Shown here: positions 8,738-18,115 of the stretch, one piece after another | Layout of the letters: each line of letters starts with the position of its first letter | Numbering within the stretch: position 1 is the first letter of the stretch | Program-made: the position numbers and the translations under genes | Assembly: GCF_001042905.1 (NCBI RefSeq) | Contig: NZ_JYLB01000010.1 | Location: 62,001 to 126,000, forward strand | DNA: 64,000 nt | Direction of reading: 5' to 3' | Source of the DNA: Pseudomonas lini | GTDB lineage: Bacteria; Pseudomonadota; Gammaproteobacteria; Pseudomonadales; Pseudomonadaceae | The notes under the pieces: generated by a model | What the model was told of the DNA's origin: nothing | Database searches by the model: none | The model's input: only the letters and a program-made list of their open reading frames with translations

Positions 8738-9763
8738 TTAGCCGTAGAAACGGGGGCGGTCTGGCAGGCCGACTTTGACGATCTGCCCGCTGTTCTGCGC
8801 GTCGATGCACGCATCAGCCGCCACCGCTGCCGCGTAACCATCCCACGCCGACGGCCCACCGACCTGCCCGGCCCGTACGCCATCGATAAACGCCTGCAAC
8901 TCGACGTCATACGCGGCGATGAAACGGTCCTTCCAATCCATCAGAATCGCATTGGACAGTTTCGCCCCACTGCGCAATTGAACCTGCGACGGCTCCGGCA
9001 GTTTGGCGATGCCGGTCTCCCCTACCACTTCGCACTGGATGTCGTAGCCGTATTGGCAATTGACGAACACTTCCACATCGATGCGCGTGCCCTTGGCGGT
9101 TTCCAGCAGCACGATCTGCGGGTCTTTCAAATGGGCGTGGGCTTTGCTGGTCTTGCGCGGGAACACCACTTGCACCGACACATAATCGTCGTCGAGCAAC
9201 CAGCGCAACACGTCCAGTTCATGGATCAGCGTGTCGGTGATCGCCATGTCGGTCTTGTAGTTCCCACCCACGGTCGGGTTGCGGTGGGCGCAGTGAAGCA
9301 TCAACGGCTCGCCGATCTGGCCGCTGTCGATCACTGCTTTCAACGCCCGATACCCTTCATCGTACGGACGCATGAAACCGACCTGCACCAGCCGTTTACC
9401 GTGGGCCACTTCGGCCTCGACGATCTTGAGGCAGCCTTCGGCGGTGACCGCCAGTGGCTTTTCGCAGAACACCGGTTTGCCGGCGGCAATCGCCGCCAGC
9501 ACGAACTCTTCGTGGCTCGGACCCCATGAGGTCACGAGGATCGCTTCGACTTCCGGCGCCTTGATCAGCGCATGACCGTCGGGATAGACCTCGGCAGTCA
9601 GTTTCAGATCGGAAACGACCTTGGCCGCTTGCTGCAAATTGATGTCGGTGACCGCGACAACCTGGCTATTGAGCAAAGTCTGGCTGCAACGACGGATATG
9701 ATCCTGGCCGATGGCCCCGGTGCCGATAACGCCGATCCGCAACGAATTGGAAAGCAAAGACAT
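8738..9763 (-). CDS. iolG: myo-Inositol 2-dehydrogenase
   Basis: A 341-residue Gfo/Idh family enzyme that oxidises myo-inositol to scyllo-inosose, the first catabolic step. The Rossmann motif GVIGTGAIG starts near residue 11, the CEKPL motif is intact, MRPYDEGY is the IolG-typical substrate loop, and TDTLIHELDVLRWL carries the catalytic Asp/His pair. I chose the ATG at 9761-9763 after CAGGAGTG. It follows iolD by 31 bases in the same transcription direction. Confidence 0.93.
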   Translation of the reverse strand: MSLLSNSLRIGVIGTGAIGQDHIRRCSQTLLNSQVVAVTDINLQQAAKVVSDLKLTAEVYPDGHALIKAPEVEAILVTSWGPSHEEFVLAAIAAGKPVFCEKPLAVTAEGCLKIVEAEVAHGKRLVQVGFMRPYDEGYRALKAVIDSGQIGEPLMLHCAHRNPTVGGNYKTDMAITDTLIHELDVLRWLLDDDYVSVQVVFPRKTSKAHAHLKDPQIVLLETAKGTRIDVEVFVNCQYGYDIQCEVVGETGIAKLPEPSQVQLRSGAKLSNAILMDWKDRFIAAYDVELQAFIDGVRAGQVGGPSAWDGYAAAVAADACIDAQNSGQIVKVGLPDRPRFYG

Positions 9764-9794
9764 ATAAACACTCCTGTGGGTTCGTTCAGGGCAA

Positions 9795-11726
9795 TCAGTA
9801 TTGACGGGCCTTGGCCAGTCGCTCATTGAGGGTCTTGGCCACCGTATCGGTGCGGGCGCTGGTGGAGACTTGCGCCACGCCGACCCGCCACCACGACAGG
9901 TATTTGTGAATCATGGTTTTGGGCAGGACCTTGATATCGATCAGCGTCGACACCGTCTGCAACCGCGCATCCGCCAACGCAGCTTGCAACGCTTCAACGG
10001 TGTTCACTTTGTAAGTCTTGCAGCCGTAAGCCGCCGCGCTCATGGCGAAATCCACCGGCACGAAGCCGCCATCGAGCTTGCCGGTTTGCGGATTACGGAA
10101 ACGGAACTCGGTGCCGAAACTGTCCATGCCGTGTTCCATTTGCAGGTTGTTGATGCAGCCGAAGGTCATGTTGTCCAGCAGCACCACGTTGATCTTGCGT
10201 CGCTCCTGGATCGAGGTCGCCAGTTCCGAGTGCAGCATCATGTAGGAGCCGTCGCCCACCAGTGCGTAGACCTCGCGCTCAGGCTCGGCGAGCTTCACGC
10301 CCAGTGCGGCGTTCACCTCGTAACCCATGCAGGAATAACCGTACTCGACGTGGTAAGTATTCACGCCCTTGCTGCGCCAGCTGCGCTGCAAGTCACCGGG
10401 CAAACTGCCGGCGGCGGCGACGATCACGGCGTCATCGGCCAGGGTTTCATTGAGCACGCCGAGCACCCGGCTCTGGGTCAGGCAGGAACCGGTCAGCTCG
10501 ATGAATTCGCGCAGCACCGCCGGGTCCAGGTGGTCGTTGATTTCCGGGACGAAATCCTCGGTCTGATACTCAACCTGATAGATGCGATCCACTTCCTCAT
10601 CCAGCTGCGCCTTGGCCTGACGGGGTTGATCGCCCCAGCCCGAGCGGTAATCGCCCAGCGCTTCGGCCAATGCCTGCAAACCGGTTTTGGCGTCCGCCAG
10701 CAGCTGCACGCCGTCGAGCTTCAGCGCGTCGCAGGGGCTGATATTGAGGTTGAGAAAATGCACGTCCGGGTGTTTGAACAAGGATTTCGACGCGGTGGTG
10801 AAATCGCTGTAGCGCGTGCCCACACCAATGATCAAATCAGCATCCTTGGCCAACAGGTTCGCCGCCAGGCAGCCGGTTTCGCCGATCCCGCCGACGTTCA
10901 GCGGATGGCTGGACACCACCGCACTTTTGCCGGCCTGTGTTTCGGCGAAGGGAATATCGAAGCGCTCGGCGAACGCCTGCAACGCGGCATTGGCGCCCGA
11001 GTATTTGACCCCACCACCGCAGATGATCAGTGGCTTGCGCTTGCCTTTGAACAGCGCCAGTGCATCACCGAGCATCGCTTCGGTGGCCGGACGGCGCTCG
11101 ATGCGGTGCACGCGTTTTTGCAGGAAATAATCAGGGTAGTCGTAAGCCTCGGCCTGTACGTCTTGCGGCAAGGCCAGGGTCACCGCGCCGGTTTCGGCGG
11201 GGTCGGTGAGCACGCGCATGGCGTGGATCGCCGCGGTCATCAGTTGCTCGGGACGGTTGATCCGGTCCCAATATTTACTCACGGCCTTGAACGCATCGTT
11301 GGTACTGATGCTCAGGTCGTGGAATTGCTCGATCTGTTGCAGCACCGGGTCCGGTTGGCGGCAGGCATAAACGTCGCCGGGCAACAGCAGCAAGGGAATA
11401 CGGTTGGCGGTGGCCGTCGCGGCAGCGGTCAGCATGTTCGCCGCACCCGGGCCCACCGATGAAGAACAGGCGTAGATCTTGCGCCGCAGGTGTTGTTTGG
11501 CAAAACCAATGGCGGCGTGGGCCATGCCTTGCTCATTGCGCCCCTGATGGACGATCAGGTCGCCGCTGTCCTGTTCCAAGGCTTGCCCCAGACCCAGCAC
11601 ATTGCCGTGGCCGAAAATGGTAAAGATCCCGGCGACGAATTTGCTCTGAACCCCATCGACCTCGATGTACTGGTTATCGAGGAATTTCACCAGGGCCTGG
11701 GCCATGGTCAGTCTTGTTGTGGTCAT
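9795..11726 (-). CDS. iolD: 3D-(3,5/4)-trihydroxycyclohexane-1,2-dione hydrolase
   Basis: A 643-residue thiamine-diphosphate enzyme that opens the ring of the diketone made by IolE, giving 5-deoxy-glucuronate. The catalytic Glu is in VHQGRNEQGMAHAA, the ThDP/metal motif begins GDGSYMMLHSE and ends LLDN, and the region FGCINNLQ is typical of IolD. The true start is the ATG at 11724-11726 with AAGGAAGG upstream; the open frame continues to 11879 but there it only reads through a REP element. Length agrees with the family. Confidence 0.95.
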   Translation of the reverse strand: MTTTRLTMAQALVKFLDNQYIEVDGVQSKFVAGIFTIFGHGNVLGLGQALEQDSGDLIVHQGRNEQGMAHAAIGFAKQHLRRKIYACSSSVGPGAANMLTAAATATANRIPLLLLPGDVYACRQPDPVLQQIEQFHDLSISTNDAFKAVSKYWDRINRPEQLMTAAIHAMRVLTDPAETGAVTLALPQDVQAEAYDYPDYFLQKRVHRIERRPATEAMLGDALALFKGKRKPLIICGGGVKYSGANAALQAFAERFDIPFAETQAGKSAVVSSHPLNVGGIGETGCLAANLLAKDADLIIGVGTRYSDFTTASKSLFKHPDVHFLNLNISPCDALKLDGVQLLADAKTGLQALAEALGDYRSGWGDQPRQAKAQLDEEVDRIYQVEYQTEDFVPEINDHLDPAVLREFIELTGSCLTQSRVLGVLNETLADDAVIVAAAGSLPGDLQRSWRSKGVNTYHVEYGYSCMGYEVNAALGVKLAEPEREVYALVGDGSYMMLHSELATSIQERRKINVVLLDNMTFGCINNLQMEHGMDSFGTEFRFRNPQTGKLDGGFVPVDFAMSAAAYGCKTYKVNTVEALQAALADARLQTVSTLIDIKVLPKTMIHKYLSWWRVGVAQVSTSARTDTVAKTLNERLAKARQY

Positions 11727-11778
11727 GCTTGCACCTTCCTTTGAAGCTAAATCCGGTGTGTGCTGTGGAATGCGATCA

Positions 11779-11869
11779 CTGTGGGAGCGGGCTTGCCCGC
11801 GATAGCGATCTACCTGACACATCAATGTTGAATGTGCTGCCGCCATCGCGGGCAAGCCCGCTCCCACAG
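11779..11869. repeat. REP pair, GTGGGAGCGGGCTTGCCCGCGA family
   Basis: Inverted REP copies between the iolI stop and the iolD start. Confidence 0.9.
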
Positions 11870-11878
11870 GGTTCTCCA

Positions 11879-12700
11879 TTAACCTTGGGATTTCTGCAGG
11901 TGATCCATGCTCGCGCCAATCGCCGTCTGGATATCCGCCAGGCCATGGACGCTGTCGGCGAACGGTTCGAACGACAGGTAGCCGCTGTAGCCGGTAGCGA
12001 GCAAGGTTTCGATTTGCGCCGCGTTGCCGAGGATGTCGCCCTCGCCCACCAGCACCCGGTGGCCGTCGCGGATGGTCGCCAGCGGTGCCTCGGTATCTTC
12101 GACGCCGGAGATGTGCACCAGCCCGGTCAGCTCGGGAAAGAACTCATGTTCGCTGGCCAGGTGATGGTGAAAGGTGTCATGCACCAGACGGAACACATCC
12201 AGCCCACCGATGGCCTTGATTGCATCGACCGCGGTGCGTTTGCGCCGCAGCGAGCATTCTTCGAAACCCAGCGGCTCGATGAAACCGAGGATGCCGTGAT
12301 CACGCAGAATCGGCGCCAGTTCACTCAACGCCGTGCGCAGCCCGGAAGCACGCTGCGCTTCGGTTCGTGGATCGGCGCGGTCGTTCAACGGGCACATCAC
12401 CAAACCCTGCGCGCCGCAATCACGGGCATAAGCGGCGAGCTTCAGGGCGTGTGCACGGCGCTCGTCATTCCAGACATCGAACGGATACAGCGCGTTGATC
12501 GACAGCACGGTGATGCCTTTGGCCGCGCACAACTCACGCACGTGTTCGGGCGCGGTACCGTCCTCGATCTCGACGCCCTTGAGGTCGTTGCGGATCTCGA
12601 TGGCGTCGGCCTTGAGCGTCACCGCCAACTCGATGAACGCGGGCAGGGACAAACGTGGGGCGACCATACGGTTCAGGGCGAAACGCAGGGGTTTGCTCAT
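11879..12700 (-). CDS. iolI: 2-Keto-myo-inositol isomerase-like TIM barrel
   Basis: A 273-residue sugar phosphate isomerase/epimerase. Metal ligands are visible in FIEPLGFEECS (Glu), LVHDTFHHHLA (Asp, His), HISGVEDTEA (His) and LSFEPF (Glu), the arrangement of B. subtilis IolI, which interconverts scyllo-inosose with 1-keto-D-chiro-inositol. That would let D-chiro-inositol enter the pathway. The ATG at 12698-12700 follows GGAGA; 26 bases separate it from the iolA stop. Confidence 0.82.
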   Translation of the reverse strand: MSKPLRFALNRMVAPRLSLPAFIELAVTLKADAIEIRNDLKGVEIEDGTAPEHVRELCAAKGITVLSINALYPFDVWNDERRAHALKLAAYARDCGAQGLVMCPLNDRADPRTEAQRASGLRTALSELAPILRDHGILGFIEPLGFEECSLRRKRTAVDAIKAIGGLDVFRLVHDTFHHHLASEHEFFPELTGLVHISGVEDTEAPLATIRDGHRVLVGEGDILGNAAQIETLLATGYSGYLSFEPFADSVHGLADIQTAIGASMDHLQKSQG

Positions 12701-12726
12701 TTTTTGTTGTTCTCCGCACAAGTGAA

Positions 12727-14229
12727 TTATTTGGCTGTCGGCATGCTGAATTCAGGGCCCTTGGCGATGCTGTCGGGCCAGCGCTGCATCACGCTTTTAT
12801 AGCGGCTGTAGAAGCGGATGCCTTCTTCGCCGTACGCGTGATGATCACCGAACAACGAGCGCTTCCAGCCGCCAAACGAATGCCAGGCCATCGGTACCGG
12901 GATCGGTACGTTGATGCCAACCATGCCGACCTTGATGTTGCGGGCAAACGAGCGGGCGATGCCGCCGTCGCTGGTGAAACACGACACGCCGTTGCCGAAC
13001 TCATGGGCGTTGATCAGCGCCACGGCGCTGGCGAAATCCGGCACGCGCACGATGCCCAGCACCGGGCCGAAGATCTCTTGCTGGTAGATGCTCATCTCGG
13101 TCGTGACGTTATCGAACAGCGTCGCGCCGACGAAGAAACCGTTCTCGGCGCCCGGCACCTTGAAGTTGCGCCCGTCGACAATCAGCTGCGCGCCCTGGGC
13201 CACGCCTTCGCCGATAAAGCCCTCGACCTTGGCTTTGTGCTCGGCGGTCACCAGCGGCCCCATGTCGCTGTCGCCCTGCATGCCATTGCCGACTTTCAGT
13301 TGATCGATGCGCGGCAGCAGTTTGGCAATCAACTGGTCGCCGACATCACCAACCGCCACGGCAATCGAAATCGCCATGCAGCGCTCACCGGCCGAGCCGT
13401 AAGCGGCGCCGATCAATGCATCTGCCGCTTGATCCAGATCGGCATCGGGCATGACGATCATGTGGTTCTTCGCCCCGCCCAGCGCCTGTACGCGTTTGCC
13501 GCGCGAAGTCGCTTGCTGGTGGATGTACTCGGCAATCGGCGTCGAACCGACAAAGGAAATCGCCTCGATGTCCGGGTGTTGCAGCAAGGCGTCGACCGCG
13601 GTCTTGTCACCCTGAACCACGTTGAACACACCGTCCGGCAACCCGGCTTCGGTCAATAATTTCGCCATCAGCAAACTGGCCGACGGGTCGCGCTCGGACG
13701 GTTTGAGGATGAAGCAGTTACCGGTGACCAGCGCGATCGGAATCATCCACAGCGGCACCATCACCGGAAAGTTGAACGGCGTGACTCCGGCGCAAACACC
13801 CAGAGGCTGACGCAAGTTCCAGTTGTCGATGCCGCCGCCGATGTTGTCGCTGAACTCGGTTTTCAGCAGGTTCGGCGCACCGCAAGCGTACTCGACGATT
13901 TCGATGCCGCGCGTCACTTCGCCCTTGGCGTCCGAGAACACCTTGCCGTGTTCGCGACTGATGATTTCCGCTAGTTCGTTGTGATGGCGGTCAAGCAGTT
14001 CCTTGAACTTGAACATCACCCGCGAACGGCGCAGGGACGATTGCTCGGACCACGCCGGGAACGCCTTCAGGGCTGAGGCGACGGCTTCGTCCACGGTTTT
14101 CTGGCCGGCCAGCCCGACTCGCGCCTGAACGCTGCCGGTGGCCGGATTGAAGACATTGCTGAACCGCTCGCTGCCGCTGTCTTGCACCTGACCGTCGATG
14201 TAATGGCCTATTACCTGGGCGTCACTCAT
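12727..14229 (-). CDS. iolA: (Methyl)malonate-semialdehyde dehydrogenase, CoA-acylating
   Basis: A 500-residue aldehyde dehydrogenase of the MmsA/IolA branch. It converts malonate semialdehyde, the product of inositol breakdown, to acetyl-CoA. The nucleophile Cys is in SAGERCMAIS. The usual general-base Glu motif (ELGGK) is replaced by ALGGAKNH, the hallmark of the CoA-dependent MMSDH group. TPFNFPVMVPLWM and GSTPIAEYI are family motifs. A GGAGA site precedes the ATG at 14229. The homologous valine-pathway enzyme MmsA is the alternative name, but the context is inositol. Confidence 0.94.
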   Translation of the reverse strand: MSDAQVIGHYIDGQVQDSGSERFSNVFNPATGSVQARVGLAGQKTVDEAVASALKAFPAWSEQSSLRRSRVMFKFKELLDRHHNELAEIISREHGKVFSDAKGEVTRGIEIVEYACGAPNLLKTEFSDNIGGGIDNWNLRQPLGVCAGVTPFNFPVMVPLWMIPIALVTGNCFILKPSERDPSASLLMAKLLTEAGLPDGVFNVVQGDKTAVDALLQHPDIEAISFVGSTPIAEYIHQQATSRGKRVQALGGAKNHMIVMPDADLDQAADALIGAAYGSAGERCMAISIAVAVGDVGDQLIAKLLPRIDQLKVGNGMQGDSDMGPLVTAEHKAKVEGFIGEGVAQGAQLIVDGRNFKVPGAENGFFVGATLFDNVTTEMSIYQQEIFGPVLGIVRVPDFASAVALINAHEFGNGVSCFTSDGGIARSFARNIKVGMVGINVPIPVPMAWHSFGGWKRSLFGDHHAYGEEGIRFYSRYKSVMQRWPDSIAKGPEFSMPTAK

Positions 14230-14273
14230 TGTTCTTGTTCTCCGTTCGAATGTGGGAATTCAGGCTTTTTAGT

Positions 14274-15116
14274 TCAGAGATCAAGCAGCCAACTGTGCTG
14301 CGGATCGTTATGGAACTGCCAGACGCGTTTCGGGCCGGCCATCACGTTCAGGTAATACGACTCGTAGCCGTAGGGCACGCTGACCGGGTGATAACCCTTG
14401 GGCACGACGACCAGATCGCTGTTTTCCACGGCCATGGCCTGGTCGATACTGCGATCGTCGGTGTAGACCCGCTGGAACACGAAGCCTTGGGGCGGGTTGA
14501 TCTGGTGGTAATAGGTTTCTTCGAGAAAGCTCTGATGCGGCAGATCGTCGGTGTCGTGCTTGTGCGGCGGGTAGCTCGACGAGTGCCCGGACGGTGTGCG
14601 CACTTCCACCACCAGCAGCGAATGGGCTAGCTCGGTGTCTGGCAGGATGTCGCAGACGTAACGGGTGTTGGCACCCTTGCCGCGCACGCTGCGTTTCATG
14701 CTGTCGGGCTTGATCAGCCGTGGGCTGTAGGAGCTGCCGAAGGCTGCGATCTTTTCGCTATTGGCTTCAAGAGTGGAGCCAGGCGCAGAGCAAACGGCGA
14801 TCTGCACGTCGCTGAGTGCGACCACTTGCGCCTGACTGCCCGGTGGCAAGTACGCGGCGAACGGGGATTTGTCTTCGAACACCGATTGGCGATCACCGAT
14901 GTTGTCCCAGTCGAACGCGCCCTGCCCCGGCGCTTCGCCTTTGATGCTGACCCGGCCGCTGAGCAGCACCAGGCACAGTTCCTTGTCGCCGGCGCTGACC
15001 GGCAGGGTTTCGCCGAGGCTCAGGCGGTAAGCGGCGAAACCGACGTATTCCAGCTCACCCTGCCCCAACTCGACCATGGTCCGGCCGCGAGCATTGCTTT
15101 TGACCAACAGGCTCAT
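14274..15116 (-). CDS. iolB: 5-Deoxy-glucuronate isomerase, with in-frame REP insert
   Basis: A 280-residue IolB (cupin-like) that isomerises 5-deoxy-glucuronate to 2-deoxy-5-keto-gluconate. Metal-site sequences SSSYPPHKHD, EETYYHQINP and GYHPVSVPYGY are intact. The start codon overlaps the iolE stop (ATGA, 15113-15116), so the two are translationally coupled. Oddly, the mid-protein segment NSEKIAAFGSSYS is encoded by a copy of the TGTAGGAGC-family REP sequence at 14726-14755, read in the frame that avoids its stop codons. The insert lies in the loop between the two cupin halves, so the enzyme may still be active. Confidence 0.92.
   Translation of the reverse strand: MSLLVKSNARGRTMVELGQGELEYVGFAAYRLSLGETLPVSAGDKELCLVLLSGRVSIKGEAPGQGAFDWDNIGDRQSVFEDKSPFAAYLPPGSQAQVVALSDVQIAVCSAPGSTLEANSEKIAAFGSSYSPRLIKPDSMKRSVRGKGANTRYVCDILPDTELAHSLLVVEVRTPSGHSSSYPPHKHDTDDLPHQSFLEETYYHQINPPQGFVFQRVYTDDRSIDQAMAVENSDLVVVPKGYHPVSVPYGYESYYLNVMAGPKRVWQFHNDPQHSWLLDL
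14726..14755. repeat. Single REP copy inside the iolB coding sequence
   Basis: Thirty bases identical to the left arm of the REP pair at 8620-8649 (starts TGTAGGAGCTGCC, ends GCGATCTTTT). It is unpaired and in frame within iolB, adding about 10-15 residues. Confidence 0.9.
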
Positions 15117-16006
15117 CGCACGGTCCTCTCGTTGAGCAGTGCGCGCAAGGTGTCGTAGCCTTTTTTGGCGTAGACATAACTCGGTGCCACCGCTGGATCC
15201 TGCTCGGCCTCCACCACCAACCAACCGTGGTAATCGGCGCCCAGCAGGACGTCGAGCAAGGCGCCGAAGTCGATGTCGCCATCGCCGGGCACGGTGAACG
15301 TGCCGTTGATGATGCAGTCCGGGAAGCTCCACAGGTTGTTGCGCGCCAGTTGCACCACCGGTTTGCGCACGTCCTTGAAATGCACGTGGCAGATGCGTTC
15401 GATGTGTTTGCGCAGCACCTGCAAGGGTTCACCGCCGCCCATGTAGCAGTGACCCGAATCGAACAGCAGGCCGACTTCACTCCCGGTCAGCGCCATCAGT
15501 TTGTCGATGTCGGCCGGGGATTCGACATAGGCGCCCATGTGGTGGTGATACGCCAGGCGCACGCCCTGGGACAGGGTGAAGCGTGCCAGTTCGGTGAGTT
15601 TGTCGGCGTATTCCTGCCACGCCTGCTCGGTGTGAAAACGCGGGCGCTCGACCAAGGGAATGCGCTGGCCTTGAATCGAGTCAGCGACTTCGCCATAGAC
15701 CAGCTCCTTGGCGCCGTTCTTCGCCAGCAGCTCGACATGGCTGGCGATGGCGTCGATTTCCTCAGCCACGGAACGGCGGGCCAGACGGCTGGAATACCAG
15801 CCGGAGACCAGCGCCAGATCGTAAGGCCGCAGCACGTCGCCAACGCCTTTGGCATCCTTGGGGAATTTACCGTTGAGTTCGAAACCTTCGTAGCCGATTT
15901 CCTTGCCTTCGCTGAGGGCGGTACTCAACGGCGTCTCGCCACCGAGGGAAGGCAGGTCGTCGTTGCTCCAGGAGATCGGGTTGATGCCAATTCGGATAGC
16001 GGGCAT
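15113..16006 (-). CDS. iolE: myo-Inosose-2 dehydratase
   Basis: A 297-residue TIM-barrel dehydratase that removes water from scyllo-inosose to give the diketone used by IolD. Family motifs are IGINPISWSNDDLP (residues 5-18), AYHHHMGAYVES, GLLFDSGHCYMGGG, CHVHFKDVR and VVEAEQDP, which supply the metal-binding Glu/Asp/His set. I chose the ATG at 16004-16006 with AAGGTG upstream rather than a TTG eight codons earlier. The stop overlaps iolB by four bases. Confidence 0.94.
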   Translation of the reverse strand: MPAIRIGINPISWSNDDLPSLGGETPLSTALSEGKEIGYEGFELNGKFPKDAKGVGDVLRPYDLALVSGWYSSRLARRSVAEEIDAIASHVELLAKNGAKELVYGEVADSIQGQRIPLVERPRFHTEQAWQEYADKLTELARFTLSQGVRLAYHHHMGAYVESPADIDKLMALTGSEVGLLFDSGHCYMGGGEPLQVLRKHIERICHVHFKDVRKPVVQLARNNLWSFPDCIINGTFTVPGDGDIDFGALLDVLLGADYHGWLVVEAEQDPAVAPSYVYAKKGYDTLRALLNERTVR

Positions 16007-16061
16007 GGCTGCACCTTTTATTGTTTTCAAATAAACCTGAGACCGCTGCGGTCGGTTTTTC

Positions 16062-16148
16062 TGTGGGAGCTGGCTTGCCTGCGATGCAGACGACTCGTTC
16101 TTTCAGCTAGACCGAGGTGATGCCATCGCAGGCAAGCCAGCTCCCACA
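16062..16148. repeat. REP pair, variant GTGGGAGCTGGCTTGCCTGCGATG
   Basis: Inverted arms that differ from the common family at two positions (CTGG and CTGCG), with compensating changes in both arms. It separates iolC from iolE. Confidence 0.88.
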
Positions 16149-16177
16149 CTTGATAGCATTCCAATTTCCAATAGATG

Positions 16178-18115
16178 TCAGGCCCGGGCCGTGCGCCAGG
16201 CGTCGATCAATTCGACGAACGTGCCCTGCACTTGGCGGATCAGCGTTTCGTCGTCGATTTCACCGGCCATCCACGCGCGGCTCGGTTCCTGGAAAATCGT
16301 CCGGCCTACGGCAAAACCTCGGCAGGTCTGGCTCTGGCTGGCCTGCTGAAACCCTTCGGCCAACGCCGCCGCCGGTGCATTCAAGCCCAACAGCACCACG
16401 CCACGGCAATACGGATCGCGCTCCTGAATCAGCTCATCGAGTTGTTGCCATTCCTCGGCGCTTTGCGCTTCGATCTTCCACCACGCCGGGTAGATGCCCA
16501 GGTTGTAGAGGCGTTTGAGCGCGCGATACAGCACGTCCGGATGCGTCGACGGGTGATCCTTGGGCGGAATGATCTCCAGCAGCAGCTCATGACCGCTGAC
16601 CTGGGAGGCCTGATACAAACCCTTGATCTGCGCTTCCTGCTCCAGACGCAGCAGCGGCTCGTCGTCGGGGTGGAATTGCACCAGGCATTTGATGATCTGT
16701 TCTTGCGGCCAGGCGATCAGGTTGCTGCCGATCGAGCGCCCGTGTTCGAACGCCAATGGCCGCGAGCCCTGCACTTCCACCGGCCGCGCCACCCACCAGC
16801 CGCGACCGGTGGCGGCGTTCAGCGAGTCCTGACCGAAGCGTTGATCGGCCAACAAGCCGACATCAGCCTCGACGCCCTGCTCACGCAAGTCCGCTTCGAC
16901 CCGCTCCACGGCTTTGATAAAGAGTTGTTTGAGTTCGCCAATGCTGCTCAGGTCGCGACCGCCCTTATGGGCCAGTTCCACCAATTGCCCGCGATGATCG
17001 AAGGCGAAGATGAACAGCTGCTTCCACTGTTTGCGCGGTACGCTGACCTGATGCAAACGCTGCAACACGGCGTCCTGATCCGGCCGGGTGATCGGCACCG
17101 GGCTGTTGAACAGATAGTCGAGTTCGGCGCGGGTCGGCATCGCCGGGGCGCAGGCATGGCGCGACACCACCAGACCGCCGCAGGAATTGGCCAGCTGGCA
17201 GCAGCGTTCGTCGCTGGCATCCTCCAGCCAACCGCTGAGGAAACCCGACATGAAGGCATCGCCGGCCCCCAGCACATTGAGCACTTCGACGCGCACACCG
17301 GGATAGATCGCGCCGTCTTCGAGACGCGCCGGAATCACCCCATGAATCACCGTGCAGCCTTGCGGGCCGAGCTTGACCACCAACGTCGCCGCGCTCAGTT
17401 GCCGGACGTTGCGCAATGCAGTGAGCAAATCCTCGGAACCGCCGGCAATCAAAAACTCTTCTTCAGTGCCGACGATCAGGTCGAAACGCGGGAGGATTTT
17501 CTGTACGTGCTGGCTAACGTTCTGATCGGCGACGAACCGGGTTTCGCCGTCCGCCTTGCCGGCCAGGCCCCAGAGCACCGGGCGATAGTCGATGTCCAGC
17601 ACCCGTTTGACGTTGTGCGTCTCGGCATAGTCCAGGGCCTGGATGCTCGCCTTGTAGACGCCGTCGGTGGAGAAATGGGTGCCGGTGATCAGCAAGGCTT
17701 TACTGGAAGCAATGAAGGCTTCGTTGATGTCTTCGGCGCGCAACGCCATGTCGGCGCAATTTTCGCGGTAGAACACCAGGGGAAAGGTTTCGCGGTCCTT
17801 GAGGCCCAGCAGGACCATGGCGGTCAGGCGTTCCGGATCGACCTTGATGCCGCTGACGTCGCAACCCTCGCGGGTCAGCGATTCAACGAGGAAACGCCCC
17901 ATGTGGTCGTCCCCTACCCGGCTCAGCATCGCCGACTTCAGACCCAGCCGAGCGGTGCCGAAGGCGATGTTGGCGGACGAACCGCCGAGGTATTTGGCGA
18001 AGCTGCTCACATCCTCCAGCCGCGCCCCGACTTGCTGCGCATAGAGGTCGACGCCCAGGCGTCCCAGGCAAATCAGATCCAATTGACGCCCACTGGCAAA
18101 ACGAGTCTGGCCCAT
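16178..18115 (-). CDS. iolC: 5-Dehydro-2-deoxygluconokinase fused to DUF2090 aldolase-like domain
   Basis: A 645-residue bifunctional protein. Residues 10 to about 330 are a PfkB-type kinase with KYLGGSSANIAFGTARLG and the anion-hole/catalytic motif GAGD (283-286). It would phosphorylate 2-deoxy-5-keto-gluconate. Residues from about 345 to the end are DUF2090, starting KQWKQLFIFAFDHRGQL, which resembles class I aldolases. No separate iolJ is present in the locus, so this domain probably cleaves the phosphorylated product to malonate semialdehyde and DHAP. It is the first gene of the minus-strand iol operon; CAGGAG precedes the ATG. Confidence 0.93.
   Translation of the reverse strand: MGQTRFASGRQLDLICLGRLGVDLYAQQVGARLEDVSSFAKYLGGSSANIAFGTARLGLKSAMLSRVGDDHMGRFLVESLTREGCDVSGIKVDPERLTAMVLLGLKDRETFPLVFYRENCADMALRAEDINEAFIASSKALLITGTHFSTDGVYKASIQALDYAETHNVKRVLDIDYRPVLWGLAGKADGETRFVADQNVSQHVQKILPRFDLIVGTEEEFLIAGGSEDLLTALRNVRQLSAATLVVKLGPQGCTVIHGVIPARLEDGAIYPGVRVEVLNVLGAGDAFMSGFLSGWLEDASDERCCQLANSCGGLVVSRHACAPAMPTRAELDYLFNSPVPITRPDQDAVLQRLHQVSVPRKQWKQLFIFAFDHRGQLVELAHKGGRDLSSIGELKQLFIKAVERVEADLREQGVEADVGLLADQRFGQDSLNAATGRGWWVARPVEVQGSRPLAFEHGRSIGSNLIAWPQEQIIKCLVQFHPDDEPLLRLEQEAQIKGLYQASQVSGHELLLEIIPPKDHPSTHPDVLYRALKRLYNLGIYPAWWKIEAQSAEEWQQLDELIQERDPYCRGVVLLGLNAPAAALAEGFQQASQSQTCRGFAVGRTIFQEPSRAWMAGEIDDETLIRQVQGTFVELIDAWRTARA

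Noticed and set aside
9801..11462. 553-codon plus-strand frame opposite iolD
   Set aside because: Antisense to iolD and without ribosome-binding site or family motifs.
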